A DNA stretch of 5,970 bases from Methanocalculus sp. (GTDB lineage Archaea > Halobacteriota > Methanomicrobia > Methanomicrobiales > Methanocorpusculaceae). The stretch covers positions 1 through 5,970 of the forward strand of contig NZ_JARVGN010000106.1 of the NCBI RefSeq assembly GCF_029762515.1. Direction: 5' to 3'. Shown in pieces: positions 1-5,969 of this stretch; position 1 is the stretch's first letter, and each line of letters begins with the position of its first letter. The position numbers and the translations under genes were made by a program. The notes beneath the pieces are model-generated. The model was not told the DNA's origin, ran no database searches, and saw only the letters and a list, made by a program, of their open reading frames with translations.

Positions 1-631
1 TATGGCGGGGCTTGTCAAGGTATTTTTCGATGAAGATTGTCGGATCTCCAAAAGCAGACTGAGCGATCCGCATTCCTTTCTCGATCGCCTCGGCAATGCC
101 GGAACTGTCCCTGACGATCTGCATTCCGATTCCGCCGCCACCGGCGCTTGCCTTCACAATAACGGGGTATCCAATCTCTTCTGCAAAAGCAATGCCTGCC
201 TCAGTCGATGTGACTCCCCCCTTTGTCCAGGGCAGAACCGGAACCCCGGCAGAGCTCATCGCCTCTTTGGAATCGAGTTTTGATCCCATCATGTGAATGG
301 TCTTTGAAGATGGTCCGATGAATGTGATGCCTGCCTGCTCCACATTCTCAGCAAAATGATAATTCTCAGCTAAAAAACCATATCCGGGGTGAATCGCCTC
401 TGCCTCACAGAGTGTGGCAACCTCAATGATTCGATCCCGATTCAGATAACTCTTCGAGGGGTGTGCTTCTCCGATGTGAAATGCTTCATCGGCATATTTC
501 ACATGGAGTGCATTTTTATCGGGGGTTGAATAGATTGCAACCGTCTCAATACCCAGTTCCCTGCAGGCACGCATAATACGGATAGCGATCTCGCCCCGGT
601 TTGCGATGAGTACCTTATCAAAGAAGGTCAT
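1..631 (-). CDS. pycA: Pyruvate carboxylase subunit A (biotin carboxylase), N-terminal 210 residues, cut by window edge
   Basis: This is the biotin carboxylase subunit, which uses ATP and bicarbonate to carboxylate the biotin carried by PycB. I translated it by hand from an ATG at 631; the frame is open to the window edge, giving about 210 of the roughly 490-500 residues usual for the family. The N-terminal biotin-carboxylase domain is recognisable by IANRGEIAIR (residues 9-18), AIHPGYGFLAEN (79-90) and the GSK motif near 116-118. The ATP-grasp domain begins with the glycine-rich loop KASAGGGGIGM (160-170) and reaches FIEKYLDKPRH at the edge. The start is supported by a GGTGG ribosome binding site just upstream and by a 4-bp ATGA overlap with the pycB stop, which implies translational coupling. 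AccC of acetyl-CoA carboxylase is the same fold, but adjacency to pycB favours pyruvate carboxylase. The catalytic C-terminal half lies outside the window. Confidence 0.95.
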   Translation of the reverse strand, partial: MTFFDKVLIANRGEIAIRIMRACRELGIETVAIYSTPDKNALHVKYADEAFHIGEAHPSKSYLNRDRIIEVATLCEAEAIHPGYGFLAENYHFAENVEQAGITFIGPSSKTIHMMGSKLDSKEAMSSAGVPVLPWTKGGVTSTEAGIAFAEEIGYPVIVKASAGGGGIGMQIVRDSSGIAEAIEKGMRIAQSAFGDPTIFIEKYLDKPRH

Positions 632-2370
632 TGGACCACCAGTAAAATATCTCCGTTTTGTACGACCGCTCCGGCATCGACAAAGATCTCCTGGACCTTT
701 CCATCAACAGGGCTGTGAATCGGGTTCTCCATCTTCATCGCTTCAAGGATGACCAGTGTATCTCCTTTCTTCACCTCCTGACCGAGACTCACCTTGATAT
801 CAAGAACCATCCCCTGCATATTGCTCTTGATACCGCCGGGGAGATCCCCGCGTGGGATCTGTGATTTAGTGGAACTGCCAACCGGAGAAGACAATGCACT
901 CCCTTCAACCGATACGATCCTGACAGAGAAGATCTCCCCATCAACTTCAACTTCCATCGCGTGGGGGAAATCAACAGATCCTGATCCCTCCTTCTTTGGA
1001 ACAGGTATAGGCTCGGGGGTCTTCTCTCCTCTGAGAAATGCAGGGGCAATCGCCGGATAGAGGATATATGTCAGGACATCCTCTTCTTTTTTGACAAGAC
1101 CCATGTCCGTTGCCTCTTTCTTCATGCTCTCATAGATCGGCGCAAGCAGATCTGCCGGCCGTACTGTAATCATCTCTTCCCCATCGATGATCTGTTGCCG
1201 GATTGCATCAGGAATTGGTGCAGGCGGCTGTCCATACAGGCCATGTACATAATCCTTCACCTCTTTGGTGACATTCTGGTACCGCCCGCCCATCAGAACA
1301 TTCAGAACAGCCTGTGTGCCGACAATCTGGCTTGTGGGGGTGACAAGTGGAGGGTATCCGAGATCCTTACGCACATGTGGGATCTCATCAAAGACTGCCT
1401 GGAGTTTATCGATTGCATCCTGCTCCTTGAGCTGGGAGACGAGGTTTGAGATCATTCCGCCCGGCAGCTGATAGACAAGGACGTCGCTATCAATCCGCTC
1501 GGAGATGGGATCAACAAGGGCATTGTACTTCTTCCTGACATCCATACAGAGGTTCCGAACCTTTCGGAGTGCCAGGAGATCGATTCCTGTCTCACGCGGT
1601 GTGCCGATCACCGAAGCAACAATACTTTCGGTGGCTGGCTGCGATGTCCCAAATGCAAATGGTGACATCGCGGTATCAAGAATATCAACTCCCGCTTCAA
1701 TTGCCGCCTGGTAACTCATCGGAGCAATGCCGCTTGTAGAGTGGCTGTGGAGATCAACCAGCACATCCACACGCTTCTTAATCCCCTGGATAAGCTCACG
1801 GGTGGTTTTTGGCATGATCAGCCCTGCCATATCCTTGATGCAGATCGAATCGCATCCATGTGAATAGAGCTCCTCAGCCATATCGATGAACGTTGATATG
1901 GAATGTACAGGGCTCGTCGTATAGGATATTGCTCCCTGCAGATGTGCTCCAAGATCGGAAACAACCTTCATGGAGCTCTTCATATTCCGAATATCGTTCA
2001 GTGCGTCGAATATTCTGAATATATCGACGCCATTTGAATGGGCTGCTGTGACAAAACGCTCCACAACGTCATCGGGGTAATGCCTGTACCCGACAAGGTT
2101 CTGCCCCCGCAGGAGCATCTGAATCGGTGTATCCGGCAGCACTTCCTTGAGTGAACGAAGACGCATCCATGGATCGTCATTTAAAAAGCGGATACAGCTA
2201 TCAAATGTAGCACCACCCCACGCCTCCACAGAAAAGAAACCGATTTTATTGATCTCTTTGGCAATCGGTATCATGTCTTCAGTCTGAAGGCGGGTTGCGA
2301 TGAGCGATTGATGTGCATCCCTCAGCGTGGTATCTGTGATGTATACTCTGGAATCTTTTGATTTCGTCAT
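628..2370 (-). CDS. pycB: Pyruvate carboxylase subunit B (carboxyltransferase plus biotin carrier)
   Basis: This subunit transfers CO2 from carboxybiotin to pyruvate, giving oxaloacetate for amino-acid and tricarboxylic-acid intermediate synthesis in the cytoplasm. At 580 aa it has the usual length. Residues 1 to about 300 form the metal-dependent HMGL-like TIM barrel: TDTTLRDAHQS (12-22, metal ligand Asp13), ICIKDMAGL (176-184, with the lysine expected to be carbamylated at 179) and DLHSHSTSG (206-214, metal ligands His208 and His210). A conserved carboxylase domain follows to about 445, then a Pro/Lys-rich linker (about 450-465). The C-terminal biotinyl domain spans about 510-580, with EAMKM at 543-547 and the biotin acceptor at Lys546. 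The start is fixed by a GAGGTG ribosome binding site 5 nt upstream and by a TATA box in the gap before it. Oxaloacetate decarboxylase alpha subunit has the same architecture; the adjoining pycA and the absence of decarboxylase membrane subunits argue for pyruvate carboxylase. Confidence 0.95.
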   Translation of the reverse strand: MTKSKDSRVYITDTTLRDAHQSLIATRLQTEDMIPIAKEINKIGFFSVEAWGGATFDSCIRFLNDDPWMRLRSLKEVLPDTPIQMLLRGQNLVGYRHYPDDVVERFVTAAHSNGVDIFRIFDALNDIRNMKSSMKVVSDLGAHLQGAISYTTSPVHSISTFIDMAEELYSHGCDSICIKDMAGLIMPKTTRELIQGIKKRVDVLVDLHSHSTSGIAPMSYQAAIEAGVDILDTAMSPFAFGTSQPATESIVASVIGTPRETGIDLLALRKVRNLCMDVRKKYNALVDPISERIDSDVLVYQLPGGMISNLVSQLKEQDAIDKLQAVFDEIPHVRKDLGYPPLVTPTSQIVGTQAVLNVLMGGRYQNVTKEVKDYVHGLYGQPPAPIPDAIRQQIIDGEEMITVRPADLLAPIYESMKKEATDMGLVKKEEDVLTYILYPAIAPAFLRGEKTPEPIPVPKKEGSGSVDFPHAMEVEVDGEIFSVRIVSVEGSALSSPVGSSTKSQIPRGDLPGGIKSNMQGMVLDIKVSLGQEVKKGDTLVILEAMKMENPIHSPVDGKVQEIFVDAGAVVQNGDILLVVQ

Positions 2371-2375
2371 CTAAA

Positions 2376-2381
2376 CACCTC
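2376..2381 (-). promoter_or_regulatory. Strong ribosome binding site of pycB
   Basis: GAGGTG on the minus strand, 5 nt before the ATG at 2370. It matches the core of the archaeal Shine-Dalgarno complement GGAGGTGATC and decides the pycB start. Confidence 0.75.
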
Positions 2382-2430
2382 GTGGGCTGAGGAATTGTTA
2401 AAAATCGAGCCTCTCAGAAATTACACCTGA

Positions 2431-2446
2431 TAGTATAAATAATTCT
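2431..2446 (-). promoter_or_regulatory. Likely archaeal promoter (BRE/TATA) of pycB-pycA
   Basis: Read on the minus strand, AGAA followed by TTATTTATACTA lies directly after the stop codon of the transporter fusion gene, with TTTATA at 2439-2434. A start site about 25 nt downstream, near 2410, would give a leader of about 40 nt carrying the GAGGTG site. This suggests pycBA can be transcribed independently of the transporter genes, although readthrough from upstream remains possible. The start position is inferred from the usual archaeal TATA spacing. Confidence 0.5.
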
Positions 2447-3709
2447 CTAAAATGACAGTAAACTGTAAAACAAGGGAATTATGGCAATTAAAGTAAGTAG
2501 GAAGTCCCTTTTTCTCCCAGGAAAACAAGGTACATAGGTACCCCCCCCATTGAAACCCCTGAGTGCGAGAAGGAGGGCAGTCTCATCTGATCGGCGTATA
2601 TGCATCAGGAGCAATGATATGGCAGCAGGAATGAATGTTTTAACTCCAATTTTCAATCCTTTAATTGAATATGCCCTTCGAATCTGTTGAAGATCTGAGC
2701 CTGCGAGGTATATCCCCTGCATCGCCATCTCAGCCGCAAGCCCGATATCAAAACCTTTTCGTTCTGATCCAGCCCAGACAAAGAGATCCAGCATTTCTCC
2801 CCCCCGATAATCCGTATATACCCAGAATGAGATGAAGAGAATCACTCCCATCCTGATACCATAGGATAATCCACCCCCCGTAAAAAATTCTGTTACGAGA
2901 GCCGGCAGGAGGATGAGCATTCCAAGAGCGAGTATGAGATGCTTGTTTGGAATCTCCCACCTGCGCCAACAGGCAACAACCCACCAGAGTAATGCAAGGA
3001 TTGCCCCTCCAATCGTGAGAAATGCTCCGAGCGAGAGGAGGATCACAGAGAGCAGCCTGAGACGCCCATCTCCAAAAAAAGGAGGCTTCTCCCCGACATC
3101 TGTGGGAATCTCAACGGCTCCTTTCAGGATTCCAGAAACAGCGTCTCCCGGATAGAGAGAGCCGTTTCTCATACTGAGATGAAATGCAGTATCAGGAAGG
3201 ATCTCACGTTCATGGGTAAAGATGATGGTTATACCTGATCTTCTCCTTTCAATCATCGTACAGAGCCATTGCTTCATTTCGGCGTCAAGGGAAGAGAAGG
3301 GCTCGTCAAGAATGAGGAGATCGGGTTCTCTGGCGAAGAGACATGCGAGGCTGAGTCTCTTTAATTCTCCCCGGGAGAGCTGAAGCGGGTCACGGTGATA
3401 GAGTGTTTTCGGCAGGATTGCACTCTCTATCATATCCGGATCCACGCCCCACGATCGGATCTCTTCAAGTACGGTTGCCCCGGTGATATGGTACTCCGGA
3501 AACTGTAGTGAGATGGCTTCCGAGGTGATCCCGGTTTTATGAATACTCCCTGAATCCGGCGGGAGGTGTCCGGAGAGGATGAGAGAGAGCGTGCTCTTCC
3601 CCGATCCGATGGGACCTGTAATAAGGTAGATACCGGGAACAAATTCCTGATTCACTGAGAGGGCGAATCTCCCCTGCTGGAATGTGATCTCATCCAACCC
3701 GACTTTCAT
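2447..3709 (-). CDS. ECF transporter fusion: ABC ATPase (A2/BioM-like) joined to transmembrane T component (BioN/EcfT-like)
   Basis: This 420-aa protein combines the second ATPase and the membrane coupling subunit of an energy-coupling-factor transporter, here probably for biotin. The ABC domain (about 1-195) has Walker A GPIGSGKST (32-40), a Q-loop LQFPEYHI (68-75, Gln69; the FPE form resembles EcfA2), signature LSRGE (111-115), Walker B LLILDE (131-136), D-loop SSLD (139-142) and the switch His166. After a linker (about 196-212) comes an EcfT-like domain beginning DGRLRLL (214-220). It has hydrophobic segments near 218-246, 257-275, 283-299, 355-369 and 402-418, and coupling-helix motifs RRAYSIKG (344-351) and LALRGF (381-386), related to the Ala-Arg-Gly/Ser motifs of the family. 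It overlaps the preceding gene by ATGA, with a GATGATC Shine-Dalgarno-like site 4 nt upstream. Separate A2 and T genes are usual. A T7 run at the junction (3074-3080) means a one-base error could mimic fusion; I judge fusion more likely. Confidence 0.8.
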   Translation of the reverse strand: MKVGLDEITFQQGRFALSVNQEFVPGIYLITGPIGSGKSTLSLILSGHLPPDSGSIHKTGITSEAISLQFPEYHITGATVLEEIRSWGVDPDMIESAILPKTLYHRDPLQLSRGELKRLSLACLFAREPDLLILDEPFSSLDAEMKQWLCTMIERRRSGITIIFTHEREILPDTAFHLSMRNGSLYPGDAVSGILKGAVEIPTDVGEKPPFFGDGRLRLLSVILLSLGAFLTIGGAILALLWWVVACWRRWEIPNKHLILALGMLILLPALVTEFFTGGGLSYGIRMGVILFISFWVYTDYRGGEMLDLFVWAGSERKGFDIGLAAEMAMQGIYLAGSDLQQIRRAYSIKGLKIGVKTFIPAAISLLLMHIRRSDETALLLALRGFNGGGTYVPCFPGRKRDFLLTLIAIIPLFYSLLSF

Positions 3710-4314
3710 CTTTGATCATCCCGGCTAATCTTCCCATTTAAAAGAAACAATATGTGATCAGATTCTGCTGCAACATCCCTGTACTGGCTGCTCTGGAGGA
3801 TATAATCCGGGGGATGGAAGCGTATTGCCTCCTGAACCCTCCATGCGGTTTCACTGTCAAGGTGTGAGTCCGCCTCATCGATAACGAGGAGAATGGGATC
3901 GATAACAAGAGCACAGGCAAGGGCGACAAGCACCTTCTCCCCACCCGAAAGTGTCCGGGTCTTTCTATCCAGAAGATGCGTAATTGAAAGCCGATCTGCA
4001 ATCTCTGCTGTTCGTTCCTTAATCTGTTCGATCGAATCATGGCGGAATCTGAGTGGCGCCGCAATCTCATTGAAGACCTGATCAAAGAGGATATTTCTGT
4101 CAGGGAACTCGGATACCCACCCTATATCCAGCGATCTCGGGGAGAGGGTGTCTATGTGAACCCTTCCATGATCCGGGAGGCAGACTCCGGCACAGAGAGA
4201 GAGCAGTGTCGTCTTCCCCGCTCCATTCCGACCGAGAACTGTTGTTATGCCACTGGATATCTCAAATGAGGGGATGCGGAGTATGCCATGGGAAAGATCC
4301 TCAATTGATATCAT
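3706..4314 (-). CDS. ECF transporter ABC ATPase subunit (A1-like), with altered Q-loop and H-loop
   Basis: This small ATPase (202 aa) should pair with the ABC domain of the downstream fusion protein to power BioY. Walker A is GRNGAGKTT (28-36, Lys34), the signature is LSGGE (122-126), Walker B is LLVIDE (142-147) with catalytic Glu147, and the D-loop is SHLD (150-153). Two usual residues appear to be missing. The Q-loop region reads VSEFPDRN (67-74), putting Glu69 where FQNPDNQ-type ATPases have Gln, and the switch region reads LQSSQYRD (173-180), putting Gln177 where His is expected. The protein is shorter than the 250-280 aa common for EcfA. It overlaps bioY and the fusion gene by ATGA at both ends, so the three are surely one translation-coupled unit. 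It could be a generic ABC ATPase, but bioY and the T domain make an ECF role the best reading. The A1 label is by analogy only. Confidence 0.85.
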   Translation of the reverse strand: MISIEDLSHGILRIPSFEISSGITTVLGRNGAGKTTLLSLCAGVCLPDHGRVHIDTLSPRSLDIGWVSEFPDRNILFDQVFNEIAAPLRFRHDSIEQIKERTAEIADRLSITHLLDRKTRTLSGGEKVLVALACALVIDPILLVIDEADSHLDSETAWRVQEAIRFHPPDYILQSSQYRDVAAESDHILFLLNGKISRDDQR

Positions 4315-4829
4315 GCAATCCTTTTCCCAATGGCAAGTGCTGCTGCACCTTTGATTATGTCACCCGGAATGAATGGAATGACACCGATCATGGCTGCTGC
4401 AGCAAATGGCATTCCGGTTGAAACCGAGAGCCATGCAGTACCCAGTGCATAAATCATGATGCTGGCAGCTGTAATCGCTGCAATACCAATAAATTTAATA
4501 TCTTTTTCCAGCAGAAGCCCGGCTATTAGTGCTGCGGGAATAAAACCGACGATATACCCTCCTGTGGGTCCAAGGAGAACTCCAATCCCCGCTGTTCCAT
4601 TATGAAAAACCGGAAGGTTGCAGATCCCAAGAAGGACATACAGGGCAACCGGCAGGACTGCATACCTCTTCATAACAACTGCCGCAAGGAGGATGAAGAG
4701 TGTCTGGAGTGTGAAGGGAACGAGAGGGAGGAATGGAATGGTTATGGAAATCCATCCACTGATTGCAATAAGTGCGGTGAATGTTGCTGTTCTCGTCAGC
4801 ATTTGTGCATATCTGATATTGCCATACAT
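4311..4829 (-). CDS. bioY: BioY, biotin-binding S component of an ECF transporter
   Basis: BioY is the membrane protein that binds biotin and, with the ATPases and T component encoded next, imports it. From the ATG at 4829 it has 172 residues, close to the family's usual 180-200. Recognisable blocks are LVPFTLQTLF (36-45), NLPVFHNG (71-78), GVLLGPTGGYIVGF (83-96), YALGTAWLSV (127-136) and PFIPGDIIKGAAA (152-164). The rest is strongly hydrophobic, consistent with about six membrane segments. The frame is open back to 4994, but that extension would lie over the birA 3' end. The 4829 start is preferred because AGGT lies 5 nt before it and because the BioY family begins near this point. ATGs at 4847 and 4844 lack such a site. 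It overlaps the following ATPase gene by ATGA. A BirA-type palindrome covers its ribosome binding site, so biotin-dependent repression is likely. Confidence 0.92.
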   Translation of the reverse strand: MYGNIRYAQMLTRTATFTALIAISGWISITIPFLPLVPFTLQTLFILLAAVVMKRYAVLPVALYVLLGICNLPVFHNGTAGIGVLLGPTGGYIVGFIPAALIAGLLLEKDIKFIGIAAITAASIMIYALGTAWLSVSTGMPFAAAAMIGVIPFIPGDIIKGAAALAIGKRIA

Positions 4830-4861
4830 CGTCAACCTGATCATCATTTGATGGTTTACGA
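4829..4861. promoter_or_regulatory. Predicted BirA operator upstream of bioY
   Basis: The plus strand has TCGTCAACC (4829-4837), a 15-nt spacer, then GGTTTACGA (4853-4861). The two 9-nt arms are inverted repeats agreeing at 8 of 9 positions. The published BirA consensus is TTGTAAACC-N14/15-GGTTTACAA. Read on the minus strand, the arms TCGTAAACC and GGTTGACGA match it at 8 and 7 of 9, with an allowed spacer. The site ends on the A of the bioY ATG and covers its AGGT ribosome binding site and the probable transcription start, a position suited to repression. The adjacent birA encodes a ligase with a winged helix. Confidence 0.75.
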
Positions 4862-4871
4862 TAAAAAATAT
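4861..4871 (-). promoter_or_regulatory. Possible TATA box of the bioY operon
   Basis: On the minus strand the AT-rich stretch ATATTTTTTAT sits immediately upstream of the operator palindrome. A start site about 25 nt downstream, near 4840, would leave a leader of about 10 nt. The match to an archaeal TATA consensus is loose and the T-run could equally be part of a terminator, so confidence is modest. Confidence 0.35.
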
Positions 4872-4877
4872 GGTGTG

Positions 4878-4884
4878 AAAAAAA
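4878..4884 (-). terminator. Oligo-T tract after birA, possible archaeal terminator
   Basis: Seven consecutive T residues on the minus strand start 6 nt after the birA stop. A further T6 lies at 4863-4868. Archaeal RNA polymerase often terminates at such tracts without a hairpin, and none is evident here. The bioY promoter and operator follow directly, consistent with separate transcription units. Confidence 0.45.
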
Positions 4885-4890
4885 TGAGGT

Positions 4891-5871
4891 TTAGAGAAGA
4901 TAGCAATCTCCGGCGATGACACGCTCAATCTTCCCGTTATCTTTCCGGATAATGAGGGCACCATGCTCATCCAGATCGATTGCTTCACCTTCAAATGTCT
5001 TTTTGAGTGTCCGGATCTCTACCCTCTGTTCAAGTGTGCAGGAGAGGCTCTTCCATTCACGTATGAGGGCCTCAAATTCACTCCGCTCAAGAAGATTATA
5101 CCGGCGTTCAAACTCCGTCAGCACCCTTGCAAGGAATTTTGCCCTGTCGACTTCATATCCGAGCTCTTCAGAGATGGAGGTGACTTCCCGGTTTAATACC
5201 GGCATAAGATCGGATACCGAGACATTCACATCAATTCCGATACTCAGGAGGCAGTAATGTATCACATCCGCTTCGGCTGAGAGTTCAAGGTGCATGCCTG
5301 CGACCTTTTTATCTCCAATGAAGATATCATTTGGCCATTTGATCAAAGCTCCGATATCATATTCTTTCCTGATAGCACGTGCAACTGCTACTGAGGCTGC
5401 CATCATGATCATGTAGGCACGTGAGATCGGAATCTCCGGCTTCAGGAGGATTGTTGTCCAGACTCCTCCGGCAGGAGATGCCCATGATCGTCCGAGCCTC
5501 CCGATACCACCTGTCTGCTCCTCGGCAATGATGACAAGCCCCTCCTCAATCTCATCATCTATCTCACGCATCATCTGCTTACCGAGCCAGATTGTCGAGG
5601 GGGTGGTAATGGCATAGTGAAGATCTGACCCGATCCTTTTTGTTTTCAGGTGCCGCCTGATCTCATAGGGGAGAAGACGCTTTGTGCGCTGTGCAACATT
5701 ATATCCTTCTTTCTGGGATGCGTCAATCTCATATCCGAGATCACGGAGTTCCTGGATATGTTTCCAGACTGCAGATCTGCTGATGCCGAGTTCCTTACTA
5801 ATCTTTTCACCGGAGATCTTTTCCCCGGAACGATCGAGAATCCTGAGGACATTATACGCAGCGTTTGTCAT
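4891..5871 (-). CDS. birA: Biotin-protein ligase with N-terminal winged helix (bifunctional BirA)
   Basis: BirA makes biotinyl-AMP from biotin and ATP and attaches biotin to the lysine of carrier domains, here presumably PycB Lys546. At 326 aa it is close to the 321-aa Escherichia coli enzyme. Residues 1 to about 62 form a winged helix-turn-helix (ISKELGISRSAVWKHIQEL, 24-42), the part used for DNA binding by repressor-type BirA. The ligase core includes EEQTGGIGRLGRSW (117-130), where the loop usually written GRGRRGR reads GIGRLGR; KWPND (178-182) with catalytic Lys178; KKVAG (188-192); and SIGIDVN (210-216). A C-terminal BPL domain spans about 280-326. The ATG at 5871 is preceded by AAGGT 7 nt upstream and by the stop of a likely upstream gene 5 nt away. 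Residues 16-25 are a tandem GEKIS pair. A BirA-type palindrome just downstream, at bioY, implies a regulatory role. Confidence 0.94.
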   Translation of the reverse strand: MTNAAYNVLRILDRSGEKISGEKISKELGISRSAVWKHIQELRDLGYEIDASQKEGYNVAQRTKRLLPYEIRRHLKTKRIGSDLHYAITTPSTIWLGKQMMREIDDEIEEGLVIIAEEQTGGIGRLGRSWASPAGGVWTTILLKPEIPISRAYMIMMAASVAVARAIRKEYDIGALIKWPNDIFIGDKKVAGMHLELSAEADVIHYCLLSIGIDVNVSVSDLMPVLNREVTSISEELGYEVDRAKFLARVLTEFERRYNLLERSEFEALIREWKSLSCTLEQRVEIRTLKKTFEGEAIDLDEHGALIIRKDNGKIERVIAGDCYLL

Positions 5872-5876
5872 TGTAT

Positions 5877-5969
5877 TTACCTTTTTGAACTGATTTGTTC
5901 GGATTCAATCGGGCAGGGATCGGTTCCGCATACCTGACGGAGGATAAAACTCTGGTGTTCCATCAGTGT
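5877..5969 (-). CDS. C-terminal end of an unidentified upstream gene (partial)
   Basis: One minus-strand frame is open from the right edge for 30 codons and ends in TAA at 5879-5877. It reads TLMEHQSFIL, then RQVCGTDPCPIESEQ, then ISSKR. The stop lies 5 nt before the birA start, and the AAGGT ribosome binding site of birA touches it, as in a tightly packed operon. I do not recognise the product. The only evidence is the open frame, its position and ordinary-looking codons; the other two minus-strand frames have early stops here. If it is not coding, this stretch is the birA leader. Confidence 0.4.
   Translation of the reverse strand, partial: TLMEHQSFILRQVCGTDPCPIESEQISSKR

Noticed and set aside
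2..296. Plus-strand open frames opposite pycA
   Set aside because: The minus strand here translates cleanly into biotin carboxylase with all expected motifs, so the plus-strand frames are antisense shadows.
2387..2417. Inverted repeat CTGAG/CTCAG in the pycB leader as operator or terminator
   Set aside because: It has only 5 bp of stem and a 21-nt loop, with no resemblance to the BirA consensus, so it is within chance expectation. The nearby TTTTT (2404-2400) lies in the predicted pycB leader and is too weak to call a terminator.
4602..4919. Plus-strand open frame of 105 codons, Cys-rich, opposite bioY
   Set aside because: It is antisense to well-conserved BioY blocks. Its cysteines come from the complement of Ala/Thr-rich membrane codons, and it has no supporting start context.
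4830..4994. Longer BioY starting at 4994 (227 aa)
   Set aside because: The extra 55 residues lie over the birA 3' end and the operator/promoter gap and resemble nothing in BioY. The ATG at 4829 has AGGT at good spacing and begins where the family begins.
5797..5826. Tandem GEKIS duplication in BirA as a functional repeat
   Set aside because: It is a single 5-residue duplication at the entry to the helix-turn-helix, with diverged codons, and is likely incidental.
5885..5908. Inverted repeats TTGAA/TTCAA and GAAC/GTTC just upstream of birA as an autoregulatory site
   Set aside because: Arms are 4-5 nt, spacing differs from BirA operators, and the stretch is probably the coding end of the upstream gene.
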